From Myxococcales bacterium (lineage in GTDB: Bacteria; Myxococcota_A; Polyangia; Palsa-1104; JAEUJZ01), in contig JAEUKA010000052.1 of NCBI GenBank assembly GCA_016794465.1, positions 1-49,827 on the forward strand: a DNA stretch of 49,827 nucleotides, written 5' to 3'. Under the pieces are notes generated by a model. It searched no databases and was not told the origin of the DNA. It was given only the letters and a program-made list of their open reading frames with translations. Numbering within the stretch: position 1 is the stretch's first letter; each line of letters begins with the position of its first letter. Both the position numbers and the translations under genes were made by a program. Positions 1 to 7,924 of the stretch are shown in pieces.

Positions 1-1512
1 CGCAAGGACCAGCTCGTGATGCAGACCGACCGCGAGCGCGAGGGTGCTTTCCTTTGCCGCCGCAATCAGGCTGCTGTAGCGCTCGACGCGCTTGCCGAGT
101 GCATTGGCCAGCTGAAGCTCGGGACGCAGGCCGTCCTCGGGATTGACGACGGCCTTGATGGGCCGCAGGTAAGGCTGAACGCTACAGCTCGAGCACTCCT
201 CTCGCAGCACTGGATACGGCAGCATCGTGAATTCACCAACGACTTGGTGGCGCCCGCGCTGCGAGGTCGTCTCGGTGCCAAGGATCGTCTGCGGATGGAG
301 TGCGAAGTATTGCCCCCTGGCCACCGCCTCGTCGTCGGGAAGGATGCTGCTCAACTCCCCGCCCCGCGAGCGCCAGATCGACAAGTCCGTCACCACATCG
401 GCACCGGGATACAGCGAGCTGGGCAGTCGATACGCGCACAGCAAGTGATGACGCAGCAGCACACGCTCTCGAGCACGGGCGACGGGTCCAGTCGTGGCCG
501 TCAGAAACCCGCCGGGGACCAGCGCCACGCCGATGCCGCCAGGGCGCAGCAGGTCGAACGCCCGCCGCACAAAGTACAGATAGGCCACGTCCTCGCGGTA
601 GTCCTTGTCGGGATCGATGGTCTTGTTGGCGCCGCGCTTCCCATACGGTGGATTCGTCACCACCAGCGCGAGCGTGCCCGCGACTTGGTTGTAGGCGTCG
701 ACGAGCCACTGCTCAAACGGCTGATTGAAGACTTGCGCGAGGGGATACAGGAGTCGACAAATCGCGGCGGAGAGCTTGCTGTATTCCACCGCGAACCAGC
801 TCAGGCCAGCCATTTCGGGACGGGCCGCAAACGCGCCGAGAAACCGCCCAATCCCCGCCGACGGTTCCAGCGCAGGTCCGGTCAGCGCCGACATCGGCAG
901 GATGGCCACCAGCAGCGCAGCCAGGGCGGCAGCCAGCGCCGGTGGGGTGAAATACTCGTCGACCAGCGCCTTGCTATCAGGAACCCACTCACCGGGAACT
1001 TGCTCGGCCAAGCGCTCCAGCGACAGACCCCCGTTTCCTGTGTAGCGTAGGAGCGTCCCGCGCTCTGCTTCGGTCGGTGTTCGACCGGACGCCACGATTC
1101 GGATCGCGGTCACGTTGGCGGCCAGTCGCTGCCCAGCGGTACGGGGCCAATCGGTCGGAGCAGGAATGATCGTTGGTGGCACATCACCGGACTTGACCTG
1201 CGACTGACCAAGCGAGCCGACAATCGAGCGCACCAGCAGCTTTAGGATCTCGGCGTACTTGTGCGCCCAGGCTTGCAGGTCAGGAAGCGCATGCAGCCGG
1301 TCGAGCAGCTCGGCGACCACCCGCTCCCCTTGGTCCGTCGAGGCCGTAAACCGCTCGGGCGACCGGGCGGACTGCTTCACCAGCGCGGTCACAAGCGGCA
1401 GCAGTCGGGTGCGATGTGTACCGAACCACCGATCGATCGTGGCTCGTCCGTCCGGGTGCGCGTCCACCATTCGACGGTGGGCAGACTCGAGTACGTCGGT
1501 GCTGTGCAGCAT
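1..1512 (-). CDS. Large N6-adenine DNA methyltransferase, N-terminal 504 residues (runs off left edge)
   Basis: The frame is open from an ATG at 1512 to the window edge, so the C-terminus is missing. Visible motifs are a SAM-binding motif I (EPSAGIGRF, about residues 216-224) and the catalytic NPPY of N6-adenine methyltransferases (about 287-290), followed by a typical 'LLRPGGIGVALVP' strand and a CSSCS cysteine cluster further on. A 180-residue leader precedes the fold. This arrangement is known from very large methyltransferase-helicase proteins of phages, plasmids and integrative elements, some of which protect incoming DNA. The helicase half, if present, lies outside. The ATG directly follows the stop codon of the upstream gene, so the two are translationally coupled. 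The antisense frame is a shadow. Confidence 0.8.
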   Translation of the reverse strand, partial: MLHSTDVLESAHRRMVDAHPDGRATIDRWFGTHRTRLLPLVTALVKQSARSPERFTASTDQGERVVAELLDRLHALPDLQAWAHKYAEILKLLVRSIVGSLGQSQVKSGDVPPTIIPAPTDWPRTAGQRLAANVTAIRIVASGRTPTEAERGTLLRYTGNGGLSLERLAEQVPGEWVPDSKALVDEYFTPPALAAALAALLVAILPMSALTGPALEPSAGIGRFLGAFAARPEMAGLSWFAVEYSKLSAAICRLLYPLAQVFNQPFEQWLVDAYNQVAGTLALVVTNPPYGKRGANKTIDPDKDYREDVAYLYFVRRAFDLLRPGGIGVALVPGGFLTATTGPVARARERVLLRHHLLCAYRLPSSLYPGADVVTDLSIWRSRGGELSSILPDDEAVARGQYFALHPQTILGTETTSQRGRHQVVGEFTMLPYPVLREECSSCSVQPYLRPIKAVVNPEDGLRPELQLANALGKRVERYSSLIAAAKESTLALAVGLHHELVLA

Positions 1513-2223
1513 CTATTTGGTCGTTTTCGCCCACGAGTTCATCAGCTCGGCTGCGATGTCGTCGTCGATGGCCGGTTCCAAGTCAGCATCGGGAGCCGTC
1601 GCCGTCAGTCGCAAGGGCTCCACGGCCCTAGCCATCGGCAGTCCGTTGCCCGCCTGTCCATACTCCGATGCTGAGTTTTCGACAGCGACTGTCCGACTCT
1701 TGGCCGACCGTCGGGGCGTAGCCGGGCGCGCAGCCGTCGGCGTAGACCAGTAGGCCGCATCGCGGGCTGCCGTCAGCTCCGTCGTTAGCTTCTCGTGGTC
1801 CCGCTTCAGTTGCAGGACCATCAGGTTATCGACCTTCTTTTTCTGGTATTCCCGGTCAAGCCTTGCCTCTAGCACGGCCAGCTTGGCCATCAGTCGAGAT
1901 ATCGGCGTGCTATCACGTAAGCTCTCCAATCCGAAAACCTCACCCGGCACCGCACCAATCGGCGGCAGAGCAATTCCACGATGGCGTGTAAGCCGCTGCC
2001 GCGCCGCTTCAGATGGAACCACCTGATTCTTCTCACATGAGCAAATCTGCTTGACAATCTGATGGTTTTGTACGCCGTTTTGCCACTCTTCCCAGACAAG
2101 CTGATAAAGCTCTGCTTTGGTGGGTTCATCCAAAGTCGCTTTGGGATAAATCGTGTTGACCATGGCCAAAAAGTCAGACCAAAAGCGAGGCGGTAATTTC
2201 TTATCGGCGCGTGATTTCCACAT
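1513..2223 (-). CDS. Hypothetical protein, 236 aa, in methyltransferase operon
   Basis: I do not recognise a family. The N-terminal 100 residues are rich in aromatic and basic residues and include a CSCEKNQ motif that could be part of an HTH or a metal site. The middle (about 110-175) is a predicted amphipathic, coiled-coil-like helix rich in Lys, Glu and Leu. The C-terminal 60 residues are low-complexity and Ala/Pro-rich, ending in an acidic patch. It starts 5 nt after the J-domain gene, and its TAG stop touches the methyltransferase ATG, so it belongs to one transcript and probably acts with its neighbours on DNA of the same element. Confidence 0.7.
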   Translation of the reverse strand: MWKSRADKKLPPRFWSDFLAMVNTIYPKATLDEPTKAELYQLVWEEWQNGVQNHQIVKQICSCEKNQVVPSEAARQRLTRHRGIALPPIGAVPGEVFGLESLRDSTPISRLMAKLAVLEARLDREYQKKKVDNLMVLQLKRDHEKLTTELTAARDAAYWSTPTAARPATPRRSAKSRTVAVENSASEYGQAGNGLPMARAVEPLRLTATAPDADLEPAIDDDIAAELMNSWAKTTK

Positions 2224-2228
2224 TCATC

Positions 2229-2705
2229 TTACCTTTTGATTCCTAGCTTTCGGCGAATTCCGTTCGCCGCCGCTTTCACCATGTCTTGCGCGAGCGATCC
2301 ACCTTCTGAGCCAACCGTATGAAGGAGTTTTCCCAGGTGTTGCCGCAATTCCTGGGTATAGCGTTCCTTCTGCGCCTCTGGCGTAACCTCCAGCGGAGTC
2401 CGACAAGCCGCACACGATGCGCACTCGTCGGAGCGCATGGGACGCACTCGATTGATCGCGTAACACGCCAGGCAGACGACCAAACCAGCCGACTCGGCGA
2501 CGGCGCGATAGTCCCGTGCCCATTCATCCCGTCGAGCCGCGTCGCTCAGGACTTCATACGCTTCGGTCACAGCCTCGAAGGCCGAACGACTGCCCCCGCT
2601 GTCTGGGTGTGTCTCGCGACATCGCCGGCGGAACGCGCTCTTCAGTTCTTCCGGGGTTGCCGTCGCACGAACGCCGAGAGCCTTGAGATGGTTGGTCGCG
2701 CTCAT
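2229..2705 (-). CDS. J-domain (DnaJ-like) protein with cysteine cluster
   Basis: Residues about 5-70 form a J domain with the diagnostic HPD tripeptide (about 33-35), which stimulates DnaK-type Hsp70 ATPases. It is followed by cysteines (CLAC, then CASC and AAC, about 78-106) that could bind one zinc. At 158 aa it is much shorter than housekeeping DnaJ, lacking the G/F region and the client-binding domains, so it should be a specialised recruiter. The ATG overlaps the upstream stop (ATGA), showing co-translation with the coiled-coil gene. A J protein beside a large DNA methyltransferase is an unusual pairing; its client may be an operon partner. Confidence 0.75.
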   Translation of the reverse strand: MSATNHLKALGVRATATPEELKSAFRRRCRETHPDSGGSRSAFEAVTEAYEVLSDAARRDEWARDYRAVAESAGLVVCLACYAINRVRPMRSDECASCAACRTPLEVTPEAQKERYTQELRQHLGKLLHTVGSEGGSLAQDMVKAAANGIRRKLGIKR

Positions 2706-3814
2706 GATCCCTTCTTTCCCTTGCTGCGGCTCGGACGCTTTTTGGTCGGGACCAGCGCGGTCGTTTCTGTCGGTGGTGCATCGACAAGCGACGATGGCGG
2801 CGGTGGCTTGGTTGCTACGATCTGCCGAGCCTCCGCCAGCTCGCGCTGTTGGGTGCGCAGCTCCTCGCGCAGCGTCTCCAGCTCACGTCGGAGAGACTCG
2901 CTCTGCTGTGCCTGTTCGCGCTCGCGCAGCTGCTGGGCTTCGCGTTCCTTGTCCAGCTCGCGCTGCGCCTTGTCACTGCGCTGCTTCGCCTCTTGCTCCC
3001 GCAGCTCGGCCAGCTCGCGCTCCTTCTCGGCCAGCTCCTTGCGCTTCGCCGTCAGGTCTTCCGACTTCGGCCCCACCAGCGCACTCAGCGCGTCGAGCCC
3101 ACCTTTGCTCGTCCCATCGCCCAGACTCTTCACCAGCCCGATGGTTTCCGTCACAAAGCCCAGAAACTGCGACCGCGCGTCGACGGGCTTAGCGGCAATG
3201 GCCTCGGCTTTGGCCCGGCCCGCTTCCTCGATCTCGTGAAACATCCACTCGCGGTGTCGAGAGAGCACCTGCGCCATTGCGTGGGCCTGCTCGGTGGACT
3301 GCTTTGTGAGCGCGCGCAGCGCCTCAAAAGTGGACTGCGCGGTCTGCGCCGACTCTTGCCGCCAGTGCCGCGCCATCAGCGCCATCTCGCCCAATTCTTG
3401 ATGCAGCGTGATTTGCTTCCCAATAAGCTGGGTATTGAGCACCAGATCATCAGCAAGTCGAATACGGGCATGATCAACACGATCTTTATGATGATCTGGA
3501 TCGGAGATCAGTGGATCGGGCGTCTTTGGCGCAGTCGACTGGCTTGGAACGGTATTCTTCGCAATCTCTGAACCCGGATCGAGCTTCACAATGGGCATGA
3601 CTCCGTTCTTCGGAGGCATCTGAAAGGTAGAGTGTAAATCAATCAGGAACCCGAGATTGTAGTCGCCAGGCGGAGCATTTGGCTGGGCAAACGGCTCCAG
3701 CGCAAACCCGGTTGATGCTGGGTAGCGTCCTTGACTGGACCAGAGGAAGTAATACCGCGCACCGGGCTGCGCCTGCGCATGAGAGCGCACCAGTGACGCA
3801 AACTCTGAGTTCAT
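2702..3814 (-). CDS. Coiled-coil protein with unknown N-terminal domain
   Basis: The last third (about residues 240-350) is a long Glu/Arg/Gln/Leu-rich coiled coil, ending in a basic tail (KKRPSRSKGKKGS). The N-terminal 80 residues look globular. The middle has amphipathic helices. No membrane segment or signal peptide is seen. I chose the ATG at 3814; a TTG at 3832 would add six residues. It is the first gene of the leftward operon, and its promoter should lie in the AT-rich stretch at about 3820-3895, next to the 12-bp repeat arrays. The rightward 306-aa frame over the coiled coil is an antisense shadow. Confidence 0.7.
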   Translation of the reverse strand: MNSEFASLVRSHAQAQPGARYYFLWSSQGRYPASTGFALEPFAQPNAPPGDYNLGFLIDLHSTFQMPPKNGVMPIVKLDPGSEIAKNTVPSQSTAPKTPDPLISDPDHHKDRVDHARIRLADDLVLNTQLIGKQITLHQELGEMALMARHWRQESAQTAQSTFEALRALTKQSTEQAHAMAQVLSRHREWMFHEIEEAGRAKAEAIAAKPVDARSQFLGFVTETIGLVKSLGDGTSKGGLDALSALVGPKSEDLTAKRKELAEKERELAELREQEAKQRSDKAQRELDKEREAQQLREREQAQQSESLRRELETLREELRTQQRELAEARQIVATKPPPPSSLVDAPPTETTALVPTKKRPSRSKGKKGS

Positions 3815-3900
3815 TCGTATCTGCTCATACAAAAATATTGCAGAAATACGCTATTCAGTCAATCGATTGCTTTTATTTGATAATCCAACATGACAATCGA

Positions 3901-4032
3901 CCCGATACTTAACCCGATACTTAACCCGACAATCGACCCGATGCGTAACCCGACACTGAACCCGACGCCCGACCCGACACTGGACCCGACGCCCGACCCG
4001 ACACTGGACCCGATGCGTAACCCGACACTCAA
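3901..4032 (+). repeat. Left array of 11 direct 12-bp repeats (CCCGAnnnnnRA)
   Basis: Eleven exactly 12-bp units run from 3901 to 4032. Each begins CCCGAY, and each ends AA or GA; frequent forms are CCCGACACTGGA, CCCGATACTTAA and CCCGACGCCCGA. The spacing never slips. Read as protein it gives N/D-P-T-x repeats, but there is no convincing gene around it. It lies in the divergent region between the methyltransferase operon and the zinc-finger gene. Regular 12-bp spacing resembles iterons, but protein-coding microsatellite decay cannot be excluded. Confidence 0.85.
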
Positions 4033-4034
4033 CC

Positions 4035-4096
4035 CTGTCTCTCGGAGACAGAAAAGTTGGCAATGCCGTGGCTGTCACCTTCCACGGCTGAGCCAA
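4035..4096. other. Hairpin-forming centre between the two arrays
   Basis: Two inverted repeats sit between the arrays. CTGTCTC (4035-4041) pairs with GAGACAG (4045-4051) around a TCG loop. A larger hairpin pairs TTGGC (4057-4061) with GCCAA (4092-4096), and GCCGTGG (4065-4071) with CCACGGC (4082-4088). The outer and inner stems are separated by symmetrical 3-nt internal loops. The centre is close to the symmetry point of the opposed arrays. Confidence 0.7.
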
Positions 4097-4104
4097 TCTG
4101 CCCT

Positions 4105-4368
4105 TTGGGTGTCGGGTTGAGTGTCGGGTTGAGTGTCGGGTTGGGTGTCGGGTTGGGTGTCGGGTCGAGTGTCGGGTTGAGTGTCGGGTTGGATGTCGGG
4201 TTGGATGTCGGGTTGGATGTCGGGTTGGATGTCGGGTTTGGTGTCGGGTCCGGTGTCGGGTCGAACTTCGGGTCGAACTTCGGGTCGAACTTCGGGCTGG
4301 CGGTCGGGTTGGCGATCAGGTTGGCGGTCGGGTTGGCGGTCGGATCGGGCTTCGGTTCAGGGGCCGGG
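4105..4368 (-). repeat. Right array of about 22 inverted 12-bp repeats
   Basis: The same 12-bp unit occurs in the opposite orientation (plus strand GTCGGGTTGAGT and relatives; minus strand CCCGACACTCAA), with phase kept from about 4105 to 4368. The units nearest the hairpin are closest to the left-array consensus. Those furthest right (4300-4368) are more degenerate. Left and right arrays point toward each other. On the minus strand it reads N-P-T-x as part of a 174-aa open frame with no other coding support. Confidence 0.85.
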
Positions 4369-4453
4369 TTGTAACTGTGCGGGACGATGAGAGATCGGTT
4401 TCCGAGACGAGAGTTGGTTGACCTGTGAATGAAAAATACGTATCTTTCCGTAC

Positions 4454-5185
4454 GTGAAAGTGCGGAAGTGCGCCGGGTGCGACAGAGACTTCCGTCCAAG
4501 CCGGAAGGGACACGTCTATCACTCGGAAAAGTGCGAGGACACCAGCGGCGCATCGAACCGGCGCGACCGTGAGGACCAGCAGCGGGTAGAGGCGACAGAC
4601 GGCTTTGTCGACCGGATCACCGGGCTCAATCCGCCCAAGACGGCGATCGGCTACCGCCTCTTCTGTCGGGAACTGGACCTGTGGCTACCACTCAAAGGAT
4701 CGAAGCGGTGGGATGGATCGAAGCCTCCCACAGACTTCTTCCGACTGCGGCCCGTAGAACTGCCCCTCGTGCCCATCGAAACCGTCTATCTACTCGATTG
4801 GGTGCTCGGCGGTGGCGGGGTCCACAAAGTCGAGGAGCCCATCACCGTTCCGTTCGCTCGGGTCATGCGCGCCAAGGAGATCGAATGGAGGATGCGGTCA
4901 TTTCGTGCCCATCCGCCTGTGCTGCCGCTTCTGCCCTACGAGGTTGCGGCGCTGGCCTCGGTGGCGGCTCTCGGTGCGCCCGCCGCTCCCTTGCCTGCCT
5001 TGGTTGCTGACGCCGGCTCGCCGGTTGCCGATGTGCCCCTGCTTGCACCGGCCCCGCCGGTCGTGACCGCCGCCATTCCGCCGCTCGGTCTGGTCGAGAT
5101 CCTTGAAGCAATCAAGCAGCTCGGCCCCGAAGCACTGGCCGCTTTTCAGGCTGCGCTCGTGAAAACGCCGATCACCACACCGTAG
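4454..5185 (+). CDS. Zinc-finger protein of unknown function, 243 aa
   Basis: The N-terminus holds a CAGC...C cluster (residues about 6-28, pattern CxxC-x(n)-HSEKC) like the small zinc ribbons of HNH-type and other DNA-associated proteins. The central 130 residues contain several Trp/Arg/Pro-rich blocks and no motif I can name. The C-terminal 60 are Ala/Pro-rich. The start is a GTG at 4454; no strong Shine-Dalgarno sequence is visible. It diverges from the methyltransferase operon across the repeat arrays, and its 3' end overlaps the convergent TPR gene by 14 bp. A role linked to the arrays, such as binding them, is only inference. Confidence 0.65.
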   Translation: MKVRKCAGCDRDFRPSRKGHVYHSEKCEDTSGASNRRDREDQQRVEATDGFVDRITGLNPPKTAIGYRLFCRELDLWLPLKGSKRWDGSKPPTDFFRLRPVELPLVPIETVYLLDWVLGGGGVHKVEEPITVPFARVMRAKEIEWRMRSFRAHPPVLPLLPYEVAALASVAALGAPAAPLPALVADAGSPVADVPLLAPAPPVVTAAIPPLGLVEILEAIKQLGPEALAAFQAALVKTPITTP

Positions 5186-5762
5186 GCACGAGCCCGCCGA
5201 CCGCCAAGGCTCCGCCGATGACACCGAGAGCAATTGTCGCGCTGCGCTCGGTGGTTGCGCGGTCCGCCAGCGCCTGGGCTTCTCGATACGTGAGATTGCC
5301 GGAGACGAGCTGTTGCCTATCTCTATCGGTGACAAGCCCCAGCGCCAGCGCCGAAACCAGCGTCGCACCACCGAGGACCAGCAGCGCAACACCGAGCTTC
5401 TGGCGCGGGCGCAGTCGCTCGTGGGGCACCGGCTGTACCTGCTCCTTTAGGCGAGCGAGCTTCTGCGCCGTCTCTCGATCATCCGGCTTTTCCCGCAAGT
5501 AGCGCTCGTACGCCTCGGCAGCCTCGCGGGGACGGCCTTCCCGTTCCCAACACAGCGCGAGGTTGTAGAGCAGGTCGACTTCCTTCGATAGCGCGTACGC
5601 GCCTTCAAACTCCAGCCGCGCCAAGTCGTACCGGCCCTGCGCGAAGAAGCTCTTCCCCAGCTCGGTGTGGGTCGCTGCGGCAGCAGTCGTAGGCGTAGAA
5701 AGTTCATCCGCTCTGGCTGTCGAGCACGAGAGCAACACGAGCAACAACAGCAAGATCGGCAT
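5172..5762 (-). CDS. TPR lipoprotein with C-terminal membrane segments
   Basis: A short hydrophobic N-terminus ends in LLSC, a plausible lipobox, so the mature protein would start at Cys13. Residues about 35-110 are tetratricopeptide repeats (pattern G..Y..A...F..A..L......LYNLALCWE..G...EA...YERYL). Two hydrophobic stretches (about 125-145 and 175-195) look like transmembrane helices. TPR proteins of this plan are common in myxobacteria and act as envelope scaffolds. It is convergent with the zinc-finger gene and shares 14 bp with it. Confidence 0.75.
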   Translation of the reverse strand: MPILLLLLVLLSCSTARADELSTPTTAAAATHTELGKSFFAQGRYDLARLEFEGAYALSKEVDLLYNLALCWEREGRPREAAEAYERYLREKPDDRETAQKLARLKEQVQPVPHERLRPRQKLGVALLVLGGATLVSALALGLVTDRDRQQLVSGNLTYREAQALADRATTERSATIALGVIGGALAVGGLVPTVW

Positions 5763-5877
5763 CTTGCGAGCGTAACAGGTACCGACGCCGACGAGGAAGG
5801 AATCGCGGCCAGCACAACACCGACTGGTATCACCAGCGTCGACAGCGGCCTAGCTCAGAATGCAAGCACGCTGATGG

Positions 5878-6195
5878 CTAAGGGGTCGATGGCATCGGTT
5901 CGGCATCTTCGGGCTGGGCCGTCCCGTCGTGCTCATCAATACAGTCCTCACCGAGCTGAAGCGCAACCCCAGGCCGCCTGCCGTTGGAGAACTCAATCCC
6001 GGCATCCTCGAAGGTCTTTTGAATCGCTTCGCGGGTGACCTTCTGAGGCTGATGCCGGTGATTTTCCCAGTTGTGGATGGTCGCAGCGGAGATGTTGGCT
6101 CGCTCTGCCAGCTGCTGCACCGTCCAATCCAACAATCCGCGTGCAGCCTTCACATGCCTGACGGAGATGCGAACTTTTCCCGGTTTTTCTTGCAT
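5878..6195 (-). CDS. XRE-family helix-turn-helix regulator, 105 aa
   Basis: Residues about 12-55 fit an XRE/Cro HTH, with 'LDWTVQQLAERANISAAT' followed by the recognition part IHNWE. It continues as 'TREAIQKTFEDAGIEF', the usual tail of a widespread family of small single-HTH repressors. The C-terminal 30 residues are acidic. It starts at an ATG at 6195 and faces away from the zinc-ribbon genes; the 200-bp divergent gap up to 6400 is the likely operator region. Autoregulation is usual for such proteins but not shown here. Confidence 0.8.
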   Translation of the reverse strand: MQEKPGKVRISVRHVKAARGLLDWTVQQLAERANISAATIHNWENHRHQPQKVTREAIQKTFEDAGIEFSNGRRPGVALQLGEDCIDEHDGTAQPEDAEPMPSTP

Positions 6196-6399
6196 GAGTC
6201 TGGCAGGTATGCTCTTTATGTTTCTCGTTAAGAATCGACCTCGCAGAGAACGCGATGCCGATTTGTGCTCGACCGAGCGCGAACCCAGCGGAACCGGCGC
6301 AGTCTATCCGCGAGGGGAAACCGGATCAAGCCTGCGTGGATAGGCGGAGCCATGTCCGACCTCGGGCTGATCACATCTGCTTGCCGTTGGAGGCAAACC

Positions 6400-6633
6400 A
6401 TGCACAGCCACAAAGAGCACGCCGCAGCCATACAAAGTGTCCGGTGGCGGTTCTGGTCGTACGTCGGAGTGCAGCGCCTCCCCGACGGGAACCTCCTAGA
6501 ACTGCGGCTCTGTCCCGATTGCGGCAGCACACTCGCAAGGCCGACCTCGGTGGGCGAGCAAGTCACACTGCTGAGCGAGATGTCTCGGCTCATCGGGATT
6601 TCTCTCTCGAACTTCGGCGGTGCGGTCACATGA
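6400..6633 (+). CDS. Small zinc-ribbon-like protein, 77 aa
   Basis: The ATG at 6400 has a strong GGAGG Shine-Dalgarno sequence six bases upstream, so I prefer it to the upstream in-frame ATG at 6352. The protein has an N-terminal HSHKEH cluster and a CPDCG knuckle. It resembles the first 60 residues of the protein encoded at 7224, which has CQHH and CPKC in equivalent places. That pattern suggests one His/Cys metal-binding module used twice. The stop overlaps the next ATG (ATGA), coupling it to the XRE gene at 6630. Confidence 0.65.
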   Translation: MHSHKEHAAAIQSVRWRFWSYVGVQRLPDGNLLELRLCPDCGSTLARPTSVGEQVTLLSEMSRLIGISLSNFGGAVT

Positions 6634-7211
6634 CGACTACAAATCGTCTGCCGCGTCGCTGGGCTGCGACTACCTTGGGGCTGCGAATCGGTGTGCCGAA
6701 GCCGGTCGCGCTGCTCGATCTGTCCAAGCCCGGCGAGCGTCGGGTCGAGCGTTTTATGCGCTGGGCGGTGGCGGACCCGCAGCGGCTCTGGTCGCCGCTC
6801 GCGGTGGCTCGACGGGAAAAGGTGTTGCTCCTCGCGGTGGAGTGGCAGGCGTGGCCGCATTCCCATGATGAGCCGTTTGGGCTCGTCGAGCTGTCGCTGT
6901 GCGGAACAGCGCTGCGCTGGCGTTCATTCCCCCGGCGACAGCGGGCTCGGATGATGGCGCTGATTGCCGACGGAGAAAGCGCAGAACACCTGTCCCAGCG
7001 CTTCGGGGACATGCTCGCAGACCGTCGAAAGTCTGCCGGATTGACCCGCATGGAACTCGCGACGGTGGCGAAGCTCTCCTATCAAACCATCTGCAATGCG
7101 GAGACGGGCCGCAACATTCCGTCTCTGCAAACAATGGCTTGTCTTCGGCAAGTGGCGGCGCTCGGGCTGTGCGACGGGCTGCTGATGCCCAACCACTCCC
7201 GCTCGCGCTGA
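6630..7211 (+). CDS. XRE-HTH protein with long N-terminal extension, 193 aa
   Basis: The C-terminal 65 residues are an XRE HTH (LADRRKSAGLTRMELATVA, then 'YQTICNAETGRNIPS'). The N-terminal 120 residues are Trp/Arg-rich and unlike any domain I know. The gene is translationally coupled (ATGA) to the preceding zinc-ribbon gene. Its HTH closely resembles that of the EgtD-like fusion encoded at 46968, so this HTH subfamily recurs in the accessory DNA. It probably regulates this small cluster or the NACHT gene downstream; that is inference. Confidence 0.7.
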   Translation: MTTTNRLPRRWAATTLGLRIGVPKPVALLDLSKPGERRVERFMRWAVADPQRLWSPLAVARREKVLLLAVEWQAWPHSHDEPFGLVELSLCGTALRWRSFPRRQRARMMALIADGESAEHLSQRFGDMLADRRKSAGLTRMELATVAKLSYQTICNAETGRNIPSLQTMACLRQVAALGLCDGLLMPNHSRSR

Positions 7212-7223
7212 AAACGAACGAAC

Positions 7224-7709
7224 ATGTCCACCCAAAAAAATTGCCAGCACCACAGCGCCGAAGTGTGGGCCAAGGCGGTCTTTGTCTGCCTGCGCGCTAC
7301 CGACGGGGGCCTGTTTGAGTGCCGACAGTGCCCCAAGTGTCCAGCGACGATGACACAATCGGTCGGCTTCGCGGCGGGAGCCCAAGCGCTCGCGAATCGC
7401 TTGGCCAGCTTGGCGACGGTACCGTTGAGCTTTTCACTGGCGGCGCAGGCGCTTGCCACGCAGTGCCGCCTGATCGAAAACCAGCGGCCCGAGCCGGAGA
7501 TCGTGACCGTGTATCTGCCGACGCCCATCTCTGACGACGAGCTTGTGATTCCCCGAGGGACCACGCTGAAGCAGGCCGAGCGGCTCCTGATCACAGCAGC
7601 CCTGCGGTGGTCAGCCGGCAGACGTGCCACGACGGCCCAGCTCCTCGGCGTTTCGCGCAGAACTCTCTACAACAAATTGTCCAAAAAGGATGCGCCCCGA
7701 CCTCCGTGA
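7224..7709 (+). CDS. Zinc-binding module fused to Fis-type HTH, 161 aa
   Basis: The N-terminal 50 residues carry CQHH and CRQCPKC, matching the product of 6400. The C-terminal 40 residues ('AERLLITAALRWSAGRRATT' followed by AQLLGVSRRTLYNKL) are a Fis-family HTH, the type found at the end of sigma54 activators, but no AAA+ domain is present. So this is a stand-alone DNA binder. It lies 12 nt after the XRE gene, in one run with 6400 and 6630, and ends 215 bp before the NACHT gene. Confidence 0.7.
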   Translation: MSTQKNCQHHSAEVWAKAVFVCLRATDGGLFECRQCPKCPATMTQSVGFAAGAQALANRLASLATVPLSFSLAAQALATQCRLIENQRPEPEIVTVYLPTPISDDELVIPRGTTLKQAERLLITAALRWSAGRRATTAQLLGVSRRTLYNKLSKKDAPRPP

Positions 7710-7712
7710 AAA

Positions 7713-7887
7713 GACATCCGTCGTGTTGCGCGGCCTCGCTATCTTCTGTACCCCTGGCATCCGGTTCACCGGCAGCTCCAGCCAGAAGCTGCTCCTGCAC
7801 GACGTGGCCGTCGAAGGTATCGAGTGTGCTTCTGGTTTCCCCGCACAGGGTCGTGTAGAGCACACGGTGGGTGCGATGAGGCTGCAC
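7713..7887 (-). pseudogene. Leftward coding remnant, function unknown
   Basis: The minus strand reads a natural-looking segment with GC-rich third positions (HRVLYTTLCGETRSTLDTF and onward to about 'DSEAAQHDG'). It then runs antisense into the end of the 7224 gene. No start codon context or stop of its own is convincing. With the helicase remnant at 10724-10918 on the same strand, it may be the downstream part of a gene interrupted or replaced by the NACHT gene. I cannot name its family. Confidence 0.3.
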
Positions 7888-7924
7888 GCTTGCTTTGGGA
7901 TATCGCGACCTTCATCATCGCCAG

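Noticed and set aside
16..1050. 344-aa plus-strand gene
   Set aside because: The minus strand has clear methyltransferase motifs over the same stretch.
2319..3239. 306-aa plus-strand gene
   Set aside because: Antisense shadow of the J-domain and coiled-coil genes; composition is Ser/Arg-rich and unnatural.
3901..4368. CRISPR array
   Set aside because: Units are 12 bp without spacers and flip orientation half-way; no cas genes are near.
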